5,983 nt of DNA from Halobacteria archaeon (GTDB taxonomy: Bacteria; Pseudomonadota; Gammaproteobacteria; UBA9214). Below are positions 1 to 5,010 of this stretch, piece after piece (positions within the stretch are counted from its first letter, which is position 1; the number at the start of each line of letters is the position of its first letter). The notes below the pieces were generated by a model, which was not told the origin of the DNA, ran no database searches, and worked only from the letters and a program-made list of their open reading frames with translations. The stretch is taken from assembly GCA_013041945.1 (NCBI GenBank), contig JABDRC010000341.1:1-5983 (forward strand). Direction: 5' to 3'. A program made the position numbers and the translations under genes.

Positions 1-162
1 ATGGCGCGCCTGGTGTCGCGCCTGGTAACGGGTGAAATGGAGCGGGAGTGTGTCCGCTATACACCGGGCAGTATCGTGTGTCTCGAGCGCGAGTCGCCCG
101 AACAGTGGGTGCTGGCATGGATGTTGCGGCCCGGACTGCAGGGCAGCGGGTCGCAGACATGA
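1..162 (+). CDS. Unrecognised small protein or C-terminal end of a larger one (possibly partial)
   Basis: Frame 1 is open from the first base to a TGA at 160-162 and encodes 53 residues, ending in ...EQWVLAWMLRPGLQGSGSQT. An ATG sits exactly at base 1 and another at 37, but no upstream sequence is available, so I cannot tell whether this is a complete small gene or the tail of a longer one cut by the window edge. The main support for its being real is the junction: its TGA overlaps the ATG of the next gene as ATGA (159-162), a typical arrangement for translational coupling. The peptide is mixed in character, with a hydrophobic patch around VLAWMLRPG and no catalytic motif I recognise. Function is unknown. 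The other open frames over this stretch (from 32 and 48) look like shadows. Confidence 0.5.
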   Translation: MARLVSRLVTGEMERECVRYTPGSIVCLERESPEQWVLAWMLRPGLQGSGSQT

Positions 163-404
163 GCCTGCGCGGGATCGTGCCGCCGGACCCGGAAACGGGC
201 GTTTCGCAGGAGCGCTTTGCCGTGATCTTCACGCCCCGCCAGAGTCGCAAGCGGTTTCCGGCCGGTTGTGTCGAAGTGTTTGCCAGCCGGGAAGAGGCGC
301 TGGCCGCGGCCGATCCCGGCAACAAACGACATGCCACACGCGTAGTGGGGCCTTCGAAATCATCCGAGGGCCAGTACATCTATTACCTGCTTGACTGGCT
401 GTAA
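159..404 (+). CDS. Hypothetical 81-residue protein, translationally coupled to the upstream ORF
   Basis: The frame can be opened from a GTG at 48, but the ATG at 159 overlaps the upstream stop codon (ATGA) and is the better start, giving 81 residues. I do not recognise the family. The protein has a short Pro-rich head (IVPPDPETG, residues 6-14), then a predicted beta strand RFAVIFTPRQSRKRFP (19-34), a strand CVEVFAS (37-43), an Ala/Glu-rich helix REEALAAAD (44-52), and a C-terminal strand ending in aromatics and leucines (QYIYYLLDWL, 72-81). This beta-rich layout with one helix suggests a small compact cytoplasmic domain. There is no signal peptide or transmembrane segment. It is basic around residues 27-32 (RQSRKR), which could contact nucleic acid or membrane, but that is only a guess. 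The Shine-Dalgarno is weak (GCGGG region before 159), which fits translation by coupling. Confidence 0.65.
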   Translation: MSLRGIVPPDPETGVSQERFAVIFTPRQSRKRFPAGCVEVFASREEALAAADPGNKRHATRVVGPSKSSEGQYIYYLLDWL

Positions 405-453
405 AATCCATTCGCTGCACAGCACATCGATAAACTTGCGGGATCGGCGGACG

Positions 454-474
454 TCGGGTTCGGCCGGAACCCGA
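454..474. terminator. Perfect 8-bp dyad, possible terminator or structured RNA downstream of the 81-aa gene
   Basis: TCGGGTTC (454-461) and GAACCCGA (467-474) are perfect inverted repeats around a 5-base loop, about 50 bases after the stop codon of the plus-strand gene. This would make a strong RNA hairpin, but no T-run follows on either strand, so a classical intrinsic terminator is not demonstrated. The same GAACCCG/CGGGTT words recur at 531-546, so the two dyads could also pair with each other. Confidence 0.35.
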
Positions 475-527
475 GAGTAGAAGGGTGATGCGGTGCGGGC
501 GAACGGGTGAGGTGCCGGAATGTGCGG

Positions 528-550
528 CCTGAACCCGTTAACGGGTCAGG
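528..550. terminator. Strong hairpin between convergent genes, overlapping the usp stop codon
   Basis: The core ACCCGTTAACGGGT (533-546) is a perfect 14-base palindrome. Flanking CCTGA (528-532) and TCAGG (546-550) extend the stem, leaving one bulged A. The stop codon of the minus-strand usp gene (546-548) lies inside the right arm. The position between convergent genes fits a bidirectional transcription end or an mRNA 3'-protecting hairpin. Neither side has a clear T-run, so rho-independent termination is uncertain. Confidence 0.4.
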
Positions 551-986
551 ACCGTTTATGTGTCGGTACCACGAGGACCGGTATAGTGGATTTATGAAGG
601 ACCCCTTTGCTTATGCTACCCACAACAAGTTCATACATCGCGCCTCGTCCATGAGAGCCTACAACAATCATGTCTGCACACACGTCCGAGGCCTCCTTCA
701 GAATTGTTTCTACAGTTGCACCGTGCACGAGAAGGGCCGTTGTTTCCACGCCTGACTTGCGCAATCGATCTGCAATCTCCTGAATCTGGCAATGCTCGTC
801 GTGGAATTTCTTTGCCAGTGATTCCCGGGCCGCTCGTGGATCCACTCTGAATTCAAGTGTATCCGGCTCAGGCACGGCATTATGCAGGATCCATACCTTT
901 GCCGGAATTTCCTTGGCTATTTCCTCGACCTTCTTCACAATTTTTTCTGTGGAGGCAGAAAGGTCTACTGCGACCAGAAGCTTCAT
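546..986 (-). CDS. Universal stress protein, UspA family
   Basis: The product has 146 residues, the usual length for a single-domain Usp. It begins MKLLVAVDLS, with the conserved Asp at residue 8 that contacts adenine in this fold. It ends with the ATP-binding signature G-2x-G-9x-G(S/T), seen as G110-SH-G113-RGAMYELVV-G123-S124, followed by the typical strand IPVLVVP (135-141). The intact signature argues for the ATP-binding UspA/MJ0577 type rather than the non-binding type. The protein should be soluble and cytoplasmic, probably a dimer. Usp proteins accumulate in growth arrest or stress and often act as nucleotide-dependent regulatory partners. The ATG at 984-986 has a near-ideal AAGGAG seven bases upstream (994-999). 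The gene lies 103 bases downstream of the permease on the same strand, so co-transcription is plausible. The family call is secure; the specific partner or stress is unknown. Confidence 0.95.
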   Translation of the reverse strand: MKLLVAVDLSASTEKIVKKVEEIAKEIPAKVWILHNAVPEPDTLEFRVDPRAARESLAKKFHDEHCQIQEIADRLRKSGVETTALLVHGATVETILKEASDVCADMIVVGSHGRGAMYELVVGSISKGVLHKSTIPVLVVPTHKRS

Positions 987-993
987 GTCTTTT

Positions 994-999
994 CTCCTT
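994..999 (-). promoter_or_regulatory. Ribosome binding site of the usp gene
   Basis: On the minus strand this reads AAGGAG, seven bases before the ATG at 984-986. It fixes the start of the universal stress protein. Confidence 0.85.
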
Positions 1000-1089
1000 C
1001 AGTTTTCCATCATGATATCAACTGTGTCGGTTTGATCCGTCGGCCGGTCACGCATCGGCATGAATGCACAACAGGCTCCATGCCGGCGT

Positions 1090-2310
1090 CTACTCGGCTG
1101 GGATTGCGAATATCACAATAAAAGTCAGAATGGTTGCCACCGTGGTAAAACTCGCCTGGTGCAGGCGGCGGGCCAGGCTTTCGTAATAATGTCGGCACGC
1201 GATGAGAGCAACGATACACTGCAACAGGTAGTATAGTGCAAAAGCACGTGAAGCGAAGGTGATGATCTCCAGGAGGTCGGCAGTCCATACCAGTAAGATC
1301 GCGAAGAATGACACCACCAGGTAACCCCTGTTGGTCGACAATTTGCCGCTGCTGCTCTCGCTCGCCAGGCATCCGGCGCCGACTGTATCAGCGACTGCTG
1401 CACTGAACTGGCTCATGATCGCGGCCACAATCAGCATCAAGGGCAGTACGGTTGCTGCCAGTCCGGTCGCAGCAACGATATCTGCTATCCGGATATGCGC
1501 AAGGTCGAGATGCTGCACAATCGGCATCAGTGCAATAACAGATACCACGTACAATACACCCGAAATCAGTTGTGCACGACGCATGGTTCGTACACGCATT
1601 TTAGCGGAATATTTTTCACCCAGGAACCGCGAGGTCTCGAAGCCCTGCACCACCAGCAGGATACCGGACAGAATACACACCTTGGTTATCCAGCTCCTGT
1701 CCTCGACTTCGAAGATGAGCGATTGTTCAGATTGTATGAAGTTATAGTCGTATACGATGATCCCGATCAACAGTGCCGCAACAATAGACAACTGTAGAGA
1801 CATTGAATACGCCTCGAGTTTTTCAAGACCGCCCAGTCCGCGTATATAACCCGTGGTAGCGATAAACACTATAATGATTGTCGTCAGGGTTCTTTCCAGG
1901 CTGGGTGAGTCTTCAAACCCGATGTAAGTCAGAAGAAAAGACGACAGTAAAGACAGGTAGAATGCAACAGCGGTGACGTAAGCGAGTGAAAGCGCGGTAT
2001 TGGCGAATAAATCGATTTTATATAATACCGGGTATGTTTTCCTCTCGTGCAGTAGGGGCTCGGCATGAATGATATTGAAGCGAATGATCCCGCCAATGGC
2101 ATAGGCAAGCAACACGATGCCCAGAACCGCGAGAGGTGAATACGGGCCGACCACGCTTGCAAGCAACGGCGCTATGATCAGAAAGCCGCTGCCGATTATG
2201 GAGGAGAGTGGCGTGAGTGTTGCCAGCCAGGACTCGTTTCTGGTCAAGCGAGGGTGGAACATAAACAGCAGCACACTGGCTGCAATAACCACAAGTATTA
2301 TATTCAGCAT
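1090..2310 (-). CDS. APC-like amino acid permease (about 12 transmembrane helices)
   Basis: The frame is open from 2412, but the ATG at 2308-2310 is preferred. It begins directly with the hydrophobic helix MLNIILVVIAASVLLFMF and has GGAGA nine bases upstream, whereas the extra 34 residues look like untranslated leader. The 406-residue product is almost entirely membrane. Hydrophobic segments lie near 2-18, 32-54, 59-80, 103-129, 141-157, 168-187, 209-225, 248-264, 281-309, 329-345, 350-373 and 388-403. Two features suggest the APC superfamily: the glycine-broken helix SSIIGSGFLIIAPL (36-49), and GFETSRFLGEKY (223-234) followed by a basic loop, which resembles the GFE motif of amino acid permeases. 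The likely role is cation-coupled uptake or exchange of an amino acid or related solute in the inner membrane, with the substrate not predictable. The length is at the short end for APC transporters. The stop is TAG at 1090. The gene is more AT-rich than its neighbours and precedes usp on the same strand. Confidence 0.75.
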   Translation of the reverse strand: MLNIILVVIAASVLLFMFHPRLTRNESWLATLTPLSSIIGSGFLIIAPLLASVVGPYSPLAVLGIVLLAYAIGGIIRFNIIHAEPLLHERKTYPVLYKIDLFANTALSLAYVTAVAFYLSLLSSFLLTYIGFEDSPSLERTLTTIIIVFIATTGYIRGLGGLEKLEAYSMSLQLSIVAALLIGIIVYDYNFIQSEQSLIFEVEDRSWITKVCILSGILLVVQGFETSRFLGEKYSAKMRVRTMRRAQLISGVLYVVSVIALMPIVQHLDLAHIRIADIVAATGLAATVLPLMLIVAAIMSQFSAAVADTVGAGCLASESSSGKLSTNRGYLVVSFFAILLVWTADLLEIITFASRAFALYYLLQCIVALIACRHYYESLARRLHQASFTTVATILTFIVIFAIPAE

Positions 2311-2365
2311 CCCCCCGTCTCTCCGATTATAGTATTCAGTCTGAAACCTGACGCTGCAGGAGGAT

Positions 2366-2379
2366 ATAATTATAATTAT
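2366..2379 (-). promoter_or_regulatory. AT palindrome containing a consensus -10 box, candidate permease promoter
   Basis: ATAATTATAATTAT is a perfect 14-base palindrome about 56 bases upstream of the permease ATG. On the minus strand it contains a consensus TATAAT (2374 to 2369), which would give a leader of roughly 50 bases. No good TTGACA-like -35 is visible at 17 bases. This could be a weak or activator-dependent promoter, or an operator where a dimeric regulator binds. The same palindrome also offers TATAAT on the plus strand, but no gene is positioned to use it. Confidence 0.35.
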
Positions 2380-2576
2380 GGGCGTGGCATTTCGCTCAGT
2401 GTGCCACCCCACACCACCGTAGACGTCAGGATGAGAGCCCCATCGACATTGTAGGTTCCGGAATTGCCGACGGCAAGCGGGTGGTATTCAGAAGACCTGA
2501 TCACTGCAGCTTCAGCCCCCTTACAACCGCTGATGACCAGGTTGACACCCGCCGTGCCAGGCATACGCCGGCACAT
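2376..2576 (-). CDS. Possible small protein of 66 residues upstream of the permease
   Basis: The open frame starts further up at 2666, but the ATG at 2574-2576 has AGGAAA six bases before it (2583-2588), the only convincing ribosome site in this stretch. The product begins MCRRMPGTAGVNLVISGCKG and continues with a moderately hydrophobic, Gly/Thr/Val-rich tail ending GGTLSEMPRP. I recognise no family and no clear signal peptide or membrane helix. It ends 65 bases before the permease start on the same strand, so it could be the first gene of a permease-usp unit. Equally, it could be a chance ORF in a region that also holds transposase debris. The stop codon TAA lies inside the AT palindrome at 2366-2379. 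Confidence 0.3.
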   Translation of the reverse strand: MCRRMPGTAGVNLVISGCKGAEAAVIRSSEYHPLAVGNSGTYNVDGALILTSTVVWGGTLSEMPRP

Positions 2577-2701
2577 AATTTCTTTCCTGTATGCGCTATA
2601 CAGAAGGCACTTCTGCCTGTTGATCTTATATCTCTTTTCTGTGGTGGATACATTGATCTGAGGCAAGGAAGATAAGCAAAGTCGCCGTCACGTTGAGACT
2701 G

Positions 2702-2848
2702 TCACGTTGCCTTCAGCTTCACGAACCTCGCCAGTCCGATCCCGAAAGCCCGGGCCAGGACGTTGCCGATTCCAACGATCGCCGCAACACACGCGTTAAA
2801 TCGTTCTTCCGGTGTTTCAAATCCCGGCGTCTTCCGTGGCCGTTCAAT
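2702..2848 (-). pseudogene. Degraded 3' end of an IS30-family transposase
   Basis: Read on the minus strand from 2848, the translation contains ERPRKTPGFETPEERFNACVA (residues at 2845 to 2783). This closely resembles the C-terminal block of IS30-family DDE transposases, typically NxRPRKTLGF-TPAE-F. The frame continues to a TGA at 2702-2704 with a tail (VLARAFGIGLARFVKLKAT) that I do not recognise as transposase. Upstream of 2848 the homology fades at once into an Arg/Gly/Ala-rich stretch, and the DDE catalytic core, helix-turn-helix and both terminal inverted repeats are missing. It is therefore a scar of an old insertion, truncated at its 5' side. It shows that this interval has been a target for insertion and deletion. 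A chance match is unlikely given the length of the motif, but the assignment rests on this one block. Confidence 0.6.
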
Positions 2849-2898
2849 AACCGTCGCGCCCCTGCATGCCCTCGATCTTTGTCCTGCGCGCCCGAAAG

Positions 2899-2930
2899 TT
2901 TATAACCATATGTTATATATGCTAAATAAC
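2899..2930 (+). promoter_or_regulatory. AT-rich dyad and weak promoter candidate upstream of the histidine kinase
   Basis: ATAAC (2902-2906) and GTTAT (2912-2916) are inverted repeats around CATAT, in an AT-rich island that contrasts with its surroundings. TTTATA (2899-2904) and CTAAAT (2922-2927) are spaced by 17 bases and loosely resemble -35 and -10 boxes. If used, the leader before the kinase start would be about 135 bases. The dyad could be an operator overlapping the promoter. The match to consensus is poor, so this is tentative. Confidence 0.3.
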
Positions 2931-3067
2931 TATCAGGGAACGGGGCAGCATGAGACCAGGCGCATGCCGCGCAGACGTCAGCGATCCCGTGAACGGGGTG
3001 TGGATCTAAATATTTACCGCCTGATTGCCGCTAAATCTTCCGTTCAGGATCATAGTGAGATTTCAGG

Positions 3068-4303
3068 ATGAAGTCGGCGCCAAAACCGGAAAACGAAGCA
3101 GAGCGAATCCGCGGATTATACGAGCTCGATATTCTCGATACGCTGGAAGAGCAGGCCTATGATGATCTCACCTTGCTTGCGGCGCAAATCTGCAACACGC
3201 CCATTGCCCTGGTAAGCCTGGTCGATCACGAACGGCAGTGGTTCAAGTCACGCCATGGCCTGGATGCCAGCGAAACTCCCCGTGAGGTCGCTTTCTGCGC
3301 GCACGCCATTCTCGGCGACAGTGTTTTTGTGGTCGAGGACTCCGGCCTGGACGAGAGATTTCATGACAATCCGCTGGCCACCGGGGCCCCGCACGTAAAA
3401 TTCTATGCAGGTGCGCCACTGGTGCTGAAGGATAATCTCAGGGTCGGCACCCTGTGCGTTATCGCGAATGAGCCGCGATCAATAACAGCCGAGCAGGAAC
3501 AGGCCCTGGAAGCGCTTGCACGGCAGGTCGTCAGTCAGCTGGAGCTTCGTATCAGGGTGAAGGAACTCCAGACTCTTGACAGGTCAAAGGACGAGTTCAT
3601 CTCCACGGTAAGTCATGAGCTGAGGTCGCCATTGACCTCTATCAACGGATCGCTGTCACTGCTGATGAATAACAAGGCGGGTGAGTTGCAGGACAGGCAG
3701 CGGCAGATGGTTGAAATTGCGGCGCGCAACAGTGAACGGTTGCTTGGTATCGTCAACGACATTCTGGACCTGGCAAAACTGGAGGCCGGCAAGCTTGAAA
3801 TAGACCGGGGGCCATGTAACCTGGTTGACCTGCTCGAGAACGCGCTGGAGCTCAACAGGCCCTACTGCACACAGTGCAACTGTCACGTGGTCCTTGAATA
3901 CGAGGAGTGTGACAGATCCATACTGATCAATTGCGATGAGCATCGCATGCTGCAGGTGTTGACCAATCTGCTCACCAATGCGGCAAAATATTCCCGCGAC
4001 GATGAAGACATCGAGGTCTCTCTTGTCATCGACGGGGACAGTGCCCGTATCGAGGTAACCGACCATGGGCCCGGTATCCCTGAGGATCAACAGCAGCACG
4101 TCTTTGAGAGGTTCAAGCAGATCGGAACACCGGTGAACCAGAAGATGGCCGGTACCGGTCTGGGGCTGCGGATCAGCAAGCAGCTCATAGAGCTGCACGA
4201 TGGCACCATTGGATTCAGGTCAATCCCCGGCGAGAGCACCACATTTTATCTCACATTGCCGCTTGCGCCGGCATCCCGTGTAAAACAGTCCGTCACGGCA
4301 TAA
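3068..4303 (+). CDS. Soluble GAF-domain sensor histidine kinase
   Basis: The product has 411 residues and no transmembrane helix or signal peptide, so it is a cytoplasmic sensor. An N-terminal GAF domain (about 20-160) opens with the common head LYELDILDTLEEQAYDDLT and includes FCAHAIL and FYAGAPLV...VGTLCVI. A helical linker (160-175) leads to the HisKA dimerisation domain with phosphoacceptor His183 in SHELRSPLTSI. The catalytic ATPase domain follows: N box LLTNAAKYS (Asn304), G1 DHGPGIPE (332-339), F box FERF (346-349) and G2 GTGLGLRI (362-369). All catalytic motifs are intact. No receiver domain or response regulator is visible nearby, so it is an orphan in this window. Unusually, residues 267-281 carry four cysteines (C267-x2-C270-x-C272-x8-C281) between the two kinase domains. 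The ATG at 3068 has only a weak ribosome site, but an in-frame stop at 3056-3058 and the fit to the family's N-terminus fix the start. The GAF ligand is unknown. Confidence 0.95.
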   Translation: MKSAPKPENEAERIRGLYELDILDTLEEQAYDDLTLLAAQICNTPIALVSLVDHERQWFKSRHGLDASETPREVAFCAHAILGDSVFVVEDSGLDERFHDNPLATGAPHVKFYAGAPLVLKDNLRVGTLCVIANEPRSITAEQEQALEALARQVVSQLELRIRVKELQTLDRSKDEFISTVSHELRSPLTSINGSLSLLMNNKAGELQDRQRQMVEIAARNSERLLGIVNDILDLAKLEAGKLEIDRGPCNLVDLLENALELNRPYCTQCNCHVVLEYEECDRSILINCDEHRMLQVLTNLLTNAAKYSRDDEDIEVSLVIDGDSARIEVTDHGPGIPEDQQQHVFERFKQIGTPVNQKMAGTGLGLRISKQLIELHDGTIGFRSIPGESTTFYLTLPLAPASRVKQSVTA

Positions 4304-4336
4304 ACCGACAGGCATAATCGGCTAGAATAATGCTGG

Positions 4337-4351
4337 CAGGGCCGCGCCCTG
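4337..4351 (+). other. GC-rich hairpin between the kinase and the HbpS-like gene
   Basis: CAGGGC (4337-4342) and GCCCTG (4346-4351) are perfect inverted repeats with a 3-base loop, 34 bases after the kinase stop. No T-run follows (CTATATGTG), so it may be a weak terminator, a processing or stability element, or chance. A TAGAAT word just upstream (4323-4328) looks like a -10 box but lacks a spaced -35. Confidence 0.3.
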
Positions 4352-4411
4352 CTATATGTGTTCCGGTCGTCAGCTGTTCACGCCGGGGCAATGTGTGGAC
4401 AGGTGTCGAAG

Positions 4412-4417
4412 AGGAGG
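4412..4417 (+). promoter_or_regulatory. Ribosome binding site that sets the HbpS-like start
   Basis: A perfect AGGAGG lies six bases before the ATG at 4424. It decides against the upstream in-frame GTG at 4358, which has no such site and would bury the signal peptide behind 22 extra residues. Confidence 0.9.
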
Positions 4418-4423
4418 TGTTTG

Positions 4424-4933
4424 ATGACCGGTATTCACGGATCGTGCGGGCGGATTGTATTTCTCCTGCTTGCCTGTATTCCCGTATTCACCCTGCAGGC
4501 AAACGACCTGGTTCCCAGCCGGCTGCTGGGCCTGGAGCTTGCACGCGATATTGCGACGGCGGCGGTCGAGGCCTGCCGCAAGGACGGCTACCAGGTGGCG
4601 GTCGTGGTGACCGACCGCAGCGGCGACCCGGTCGTCATCATGCGTGATGTGTTTGTCAGCAAGTACATGGTGCAGATCGCGCATAACAAGACCAATGCCG
4701 TGGTGATGTCGAATTCCGCCTCGGGGGAGTTGCGCTCGAACATGGCACGCATACGCGATGAACTGAATGAACTCGACGGTGTATTGCTGATGGAAGGCGG
4801 CCTGCCGATTCGCGTCAGCGGCAGCCTGCTCGGCGCGGTCGGCGTGAGTGGCGCTCCCGGCGGCGACAAGGACGAGGCCTGCGCCCGGCAGGGTATTGCC
4901 GCCGTACAGGAGCGGCTGGACTTTGCGGATTAA
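4424..4933 (+). CDS. Exported GlcG/HbpS-like (DUF336) protein
   Basis: Starting at the ATG after AGGAGG, the product has 169 residues. It opens with a signal peptide: a short head with R10, the hydrophobic core IVFLLLACIPVFTL (11-24), and probable cleavage after A26 (LQA-ND). The mature part follows the GlcG/HbpS pattern: a helix with ARDIATAAVEACRKDGYQ (40-57), strand VAVVVTDRSGDPV (58-70), a segment with AHNKTNAVV (86-94), and the family's best-conserved block GGLPI...LGAVGVSGA followed by acidic KDEACARQGI (125-158). The length is normal for the family plus a signal peptide. Members bind haem or other small ligands, and HbpS from Streptomyces acts outside the membrane with a sensor kinase. 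The ligand here is not determinable. A lipoprotein reading (LLAC at 15-18) is less likely because hydrophobicity continues past the Cys. It lies 120 bases after the histidine kinase gene and 77 bases before the CxxC gene, all on the same strand. The stop codon lies within a hairpin (4917-4939). Confidence 0.85.
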   Translation: MTGIHGSCGRIVFLLLACIPVFTLQANDLVPSRLLGLELARDIATAAVEACRKDGYQVAVVVTDRSGDPVVIMRDVFVSKYMVQIAHNKTNAVVMSNSASGELRSNMARIRDELNELDGVLLMEGGLPIRVSGSLLGAVGVSGAPGGDKDEACARQGIAAVQERLDFAD

Positions 4934-4939
4934 AGTCCA
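4917..4939 (+). terminator. Perfect 8-bp hairpin spanning the HbpS-like stop codon
   Basis: TGGACTTT (4917-4924) and AAAGTCCA (4932-4939) pair perfectly around a 7-base loop, and the TAA stop (4931-4933) straddles the loop and right arm. A second, smaller dyad GACT-gaat-AGTC follows at 4942-4953. There is no T-run, so this is better read as a possible attenuating or mRNA-stabilising structure than a proven terminator. Confidence 0.35.
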
Positions 4940-5010
4940 TGACTGAATAGTCGATTCCCTCCTTACAGGCCCGTACAGAATGTGGCGGGCGAGTCTCGGG
5001 GGGATTGACC

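Larger units (their letters stand above)
2577..3067. other. Gene-free interval with transposase debris and AT-rich upstream region
   Basis: No intact gene is supported here. Plus-strand open frames at 2693-2905 and 2763-3071 have low-complexity Arg/Ser/Pro-rich translations and no ribosome sites, and they lie opposite the transposase remnant. The interval holds that IS30-type remnant (2702-2848, minus), a direct repeat GTCACGTTG at 2687-2695 and 2701-2709, an AT-rich dyad at 2902-2916, and a small hairpin CCCG-tgaa-CGGG at 2986-2997 in the presumed leader of the histidine kinase. Confidence 0.6.

Noticed and set aside
48..158. GTG start at 48 for the 81-aa gene
   Set aside because: It would overlap the upstream frame over its whole length. 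The ATGA junction at 159 is a standard coupled start.
2358..2380. AGGAGG followed by ATG on the plus strand
   Set aside because: The spacing is too long and the reading frame stops after 14 codons with no recognisable product.
2311..2412. 34-residue N-terminal extension of the permease
   Set aside because: The extension lies over the AT palindrome and leader, has no ribosome site at its start, and puts a non-family hydrophilic head before the first helix. The ATG at 2310 has GGAGA at good distance.
2763..3071. 102-residue plus-strand ORF before the kinase
   Set aside because: It runs opposite the transposase remnant, has no ribosome site, has a low-complexity Arg-rich translation and overlaps the kinase start.
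3656..4198. 180-residue minus-strand ORF inside the kinase gene
   Set aside because: It lies entirely antisense to conserved kinase motifs, and its translation shows no family features or ribosome site.
4358..4423. GTG start at 4358 for the HbpS-like gene
   Set aside because: There is no ribosome site, and it would displace the signal peptide. AGGAGG lies just before the ATG at 4424.
4424..4477. Lipoprotein signal (LLAC) in the HbpS-like protein
   Set aside because: The hydrophobic stretch continues well beyond the Cys, the lipobox fit is poor, and a normal signal-peptidase site (LQA-ND) follows.
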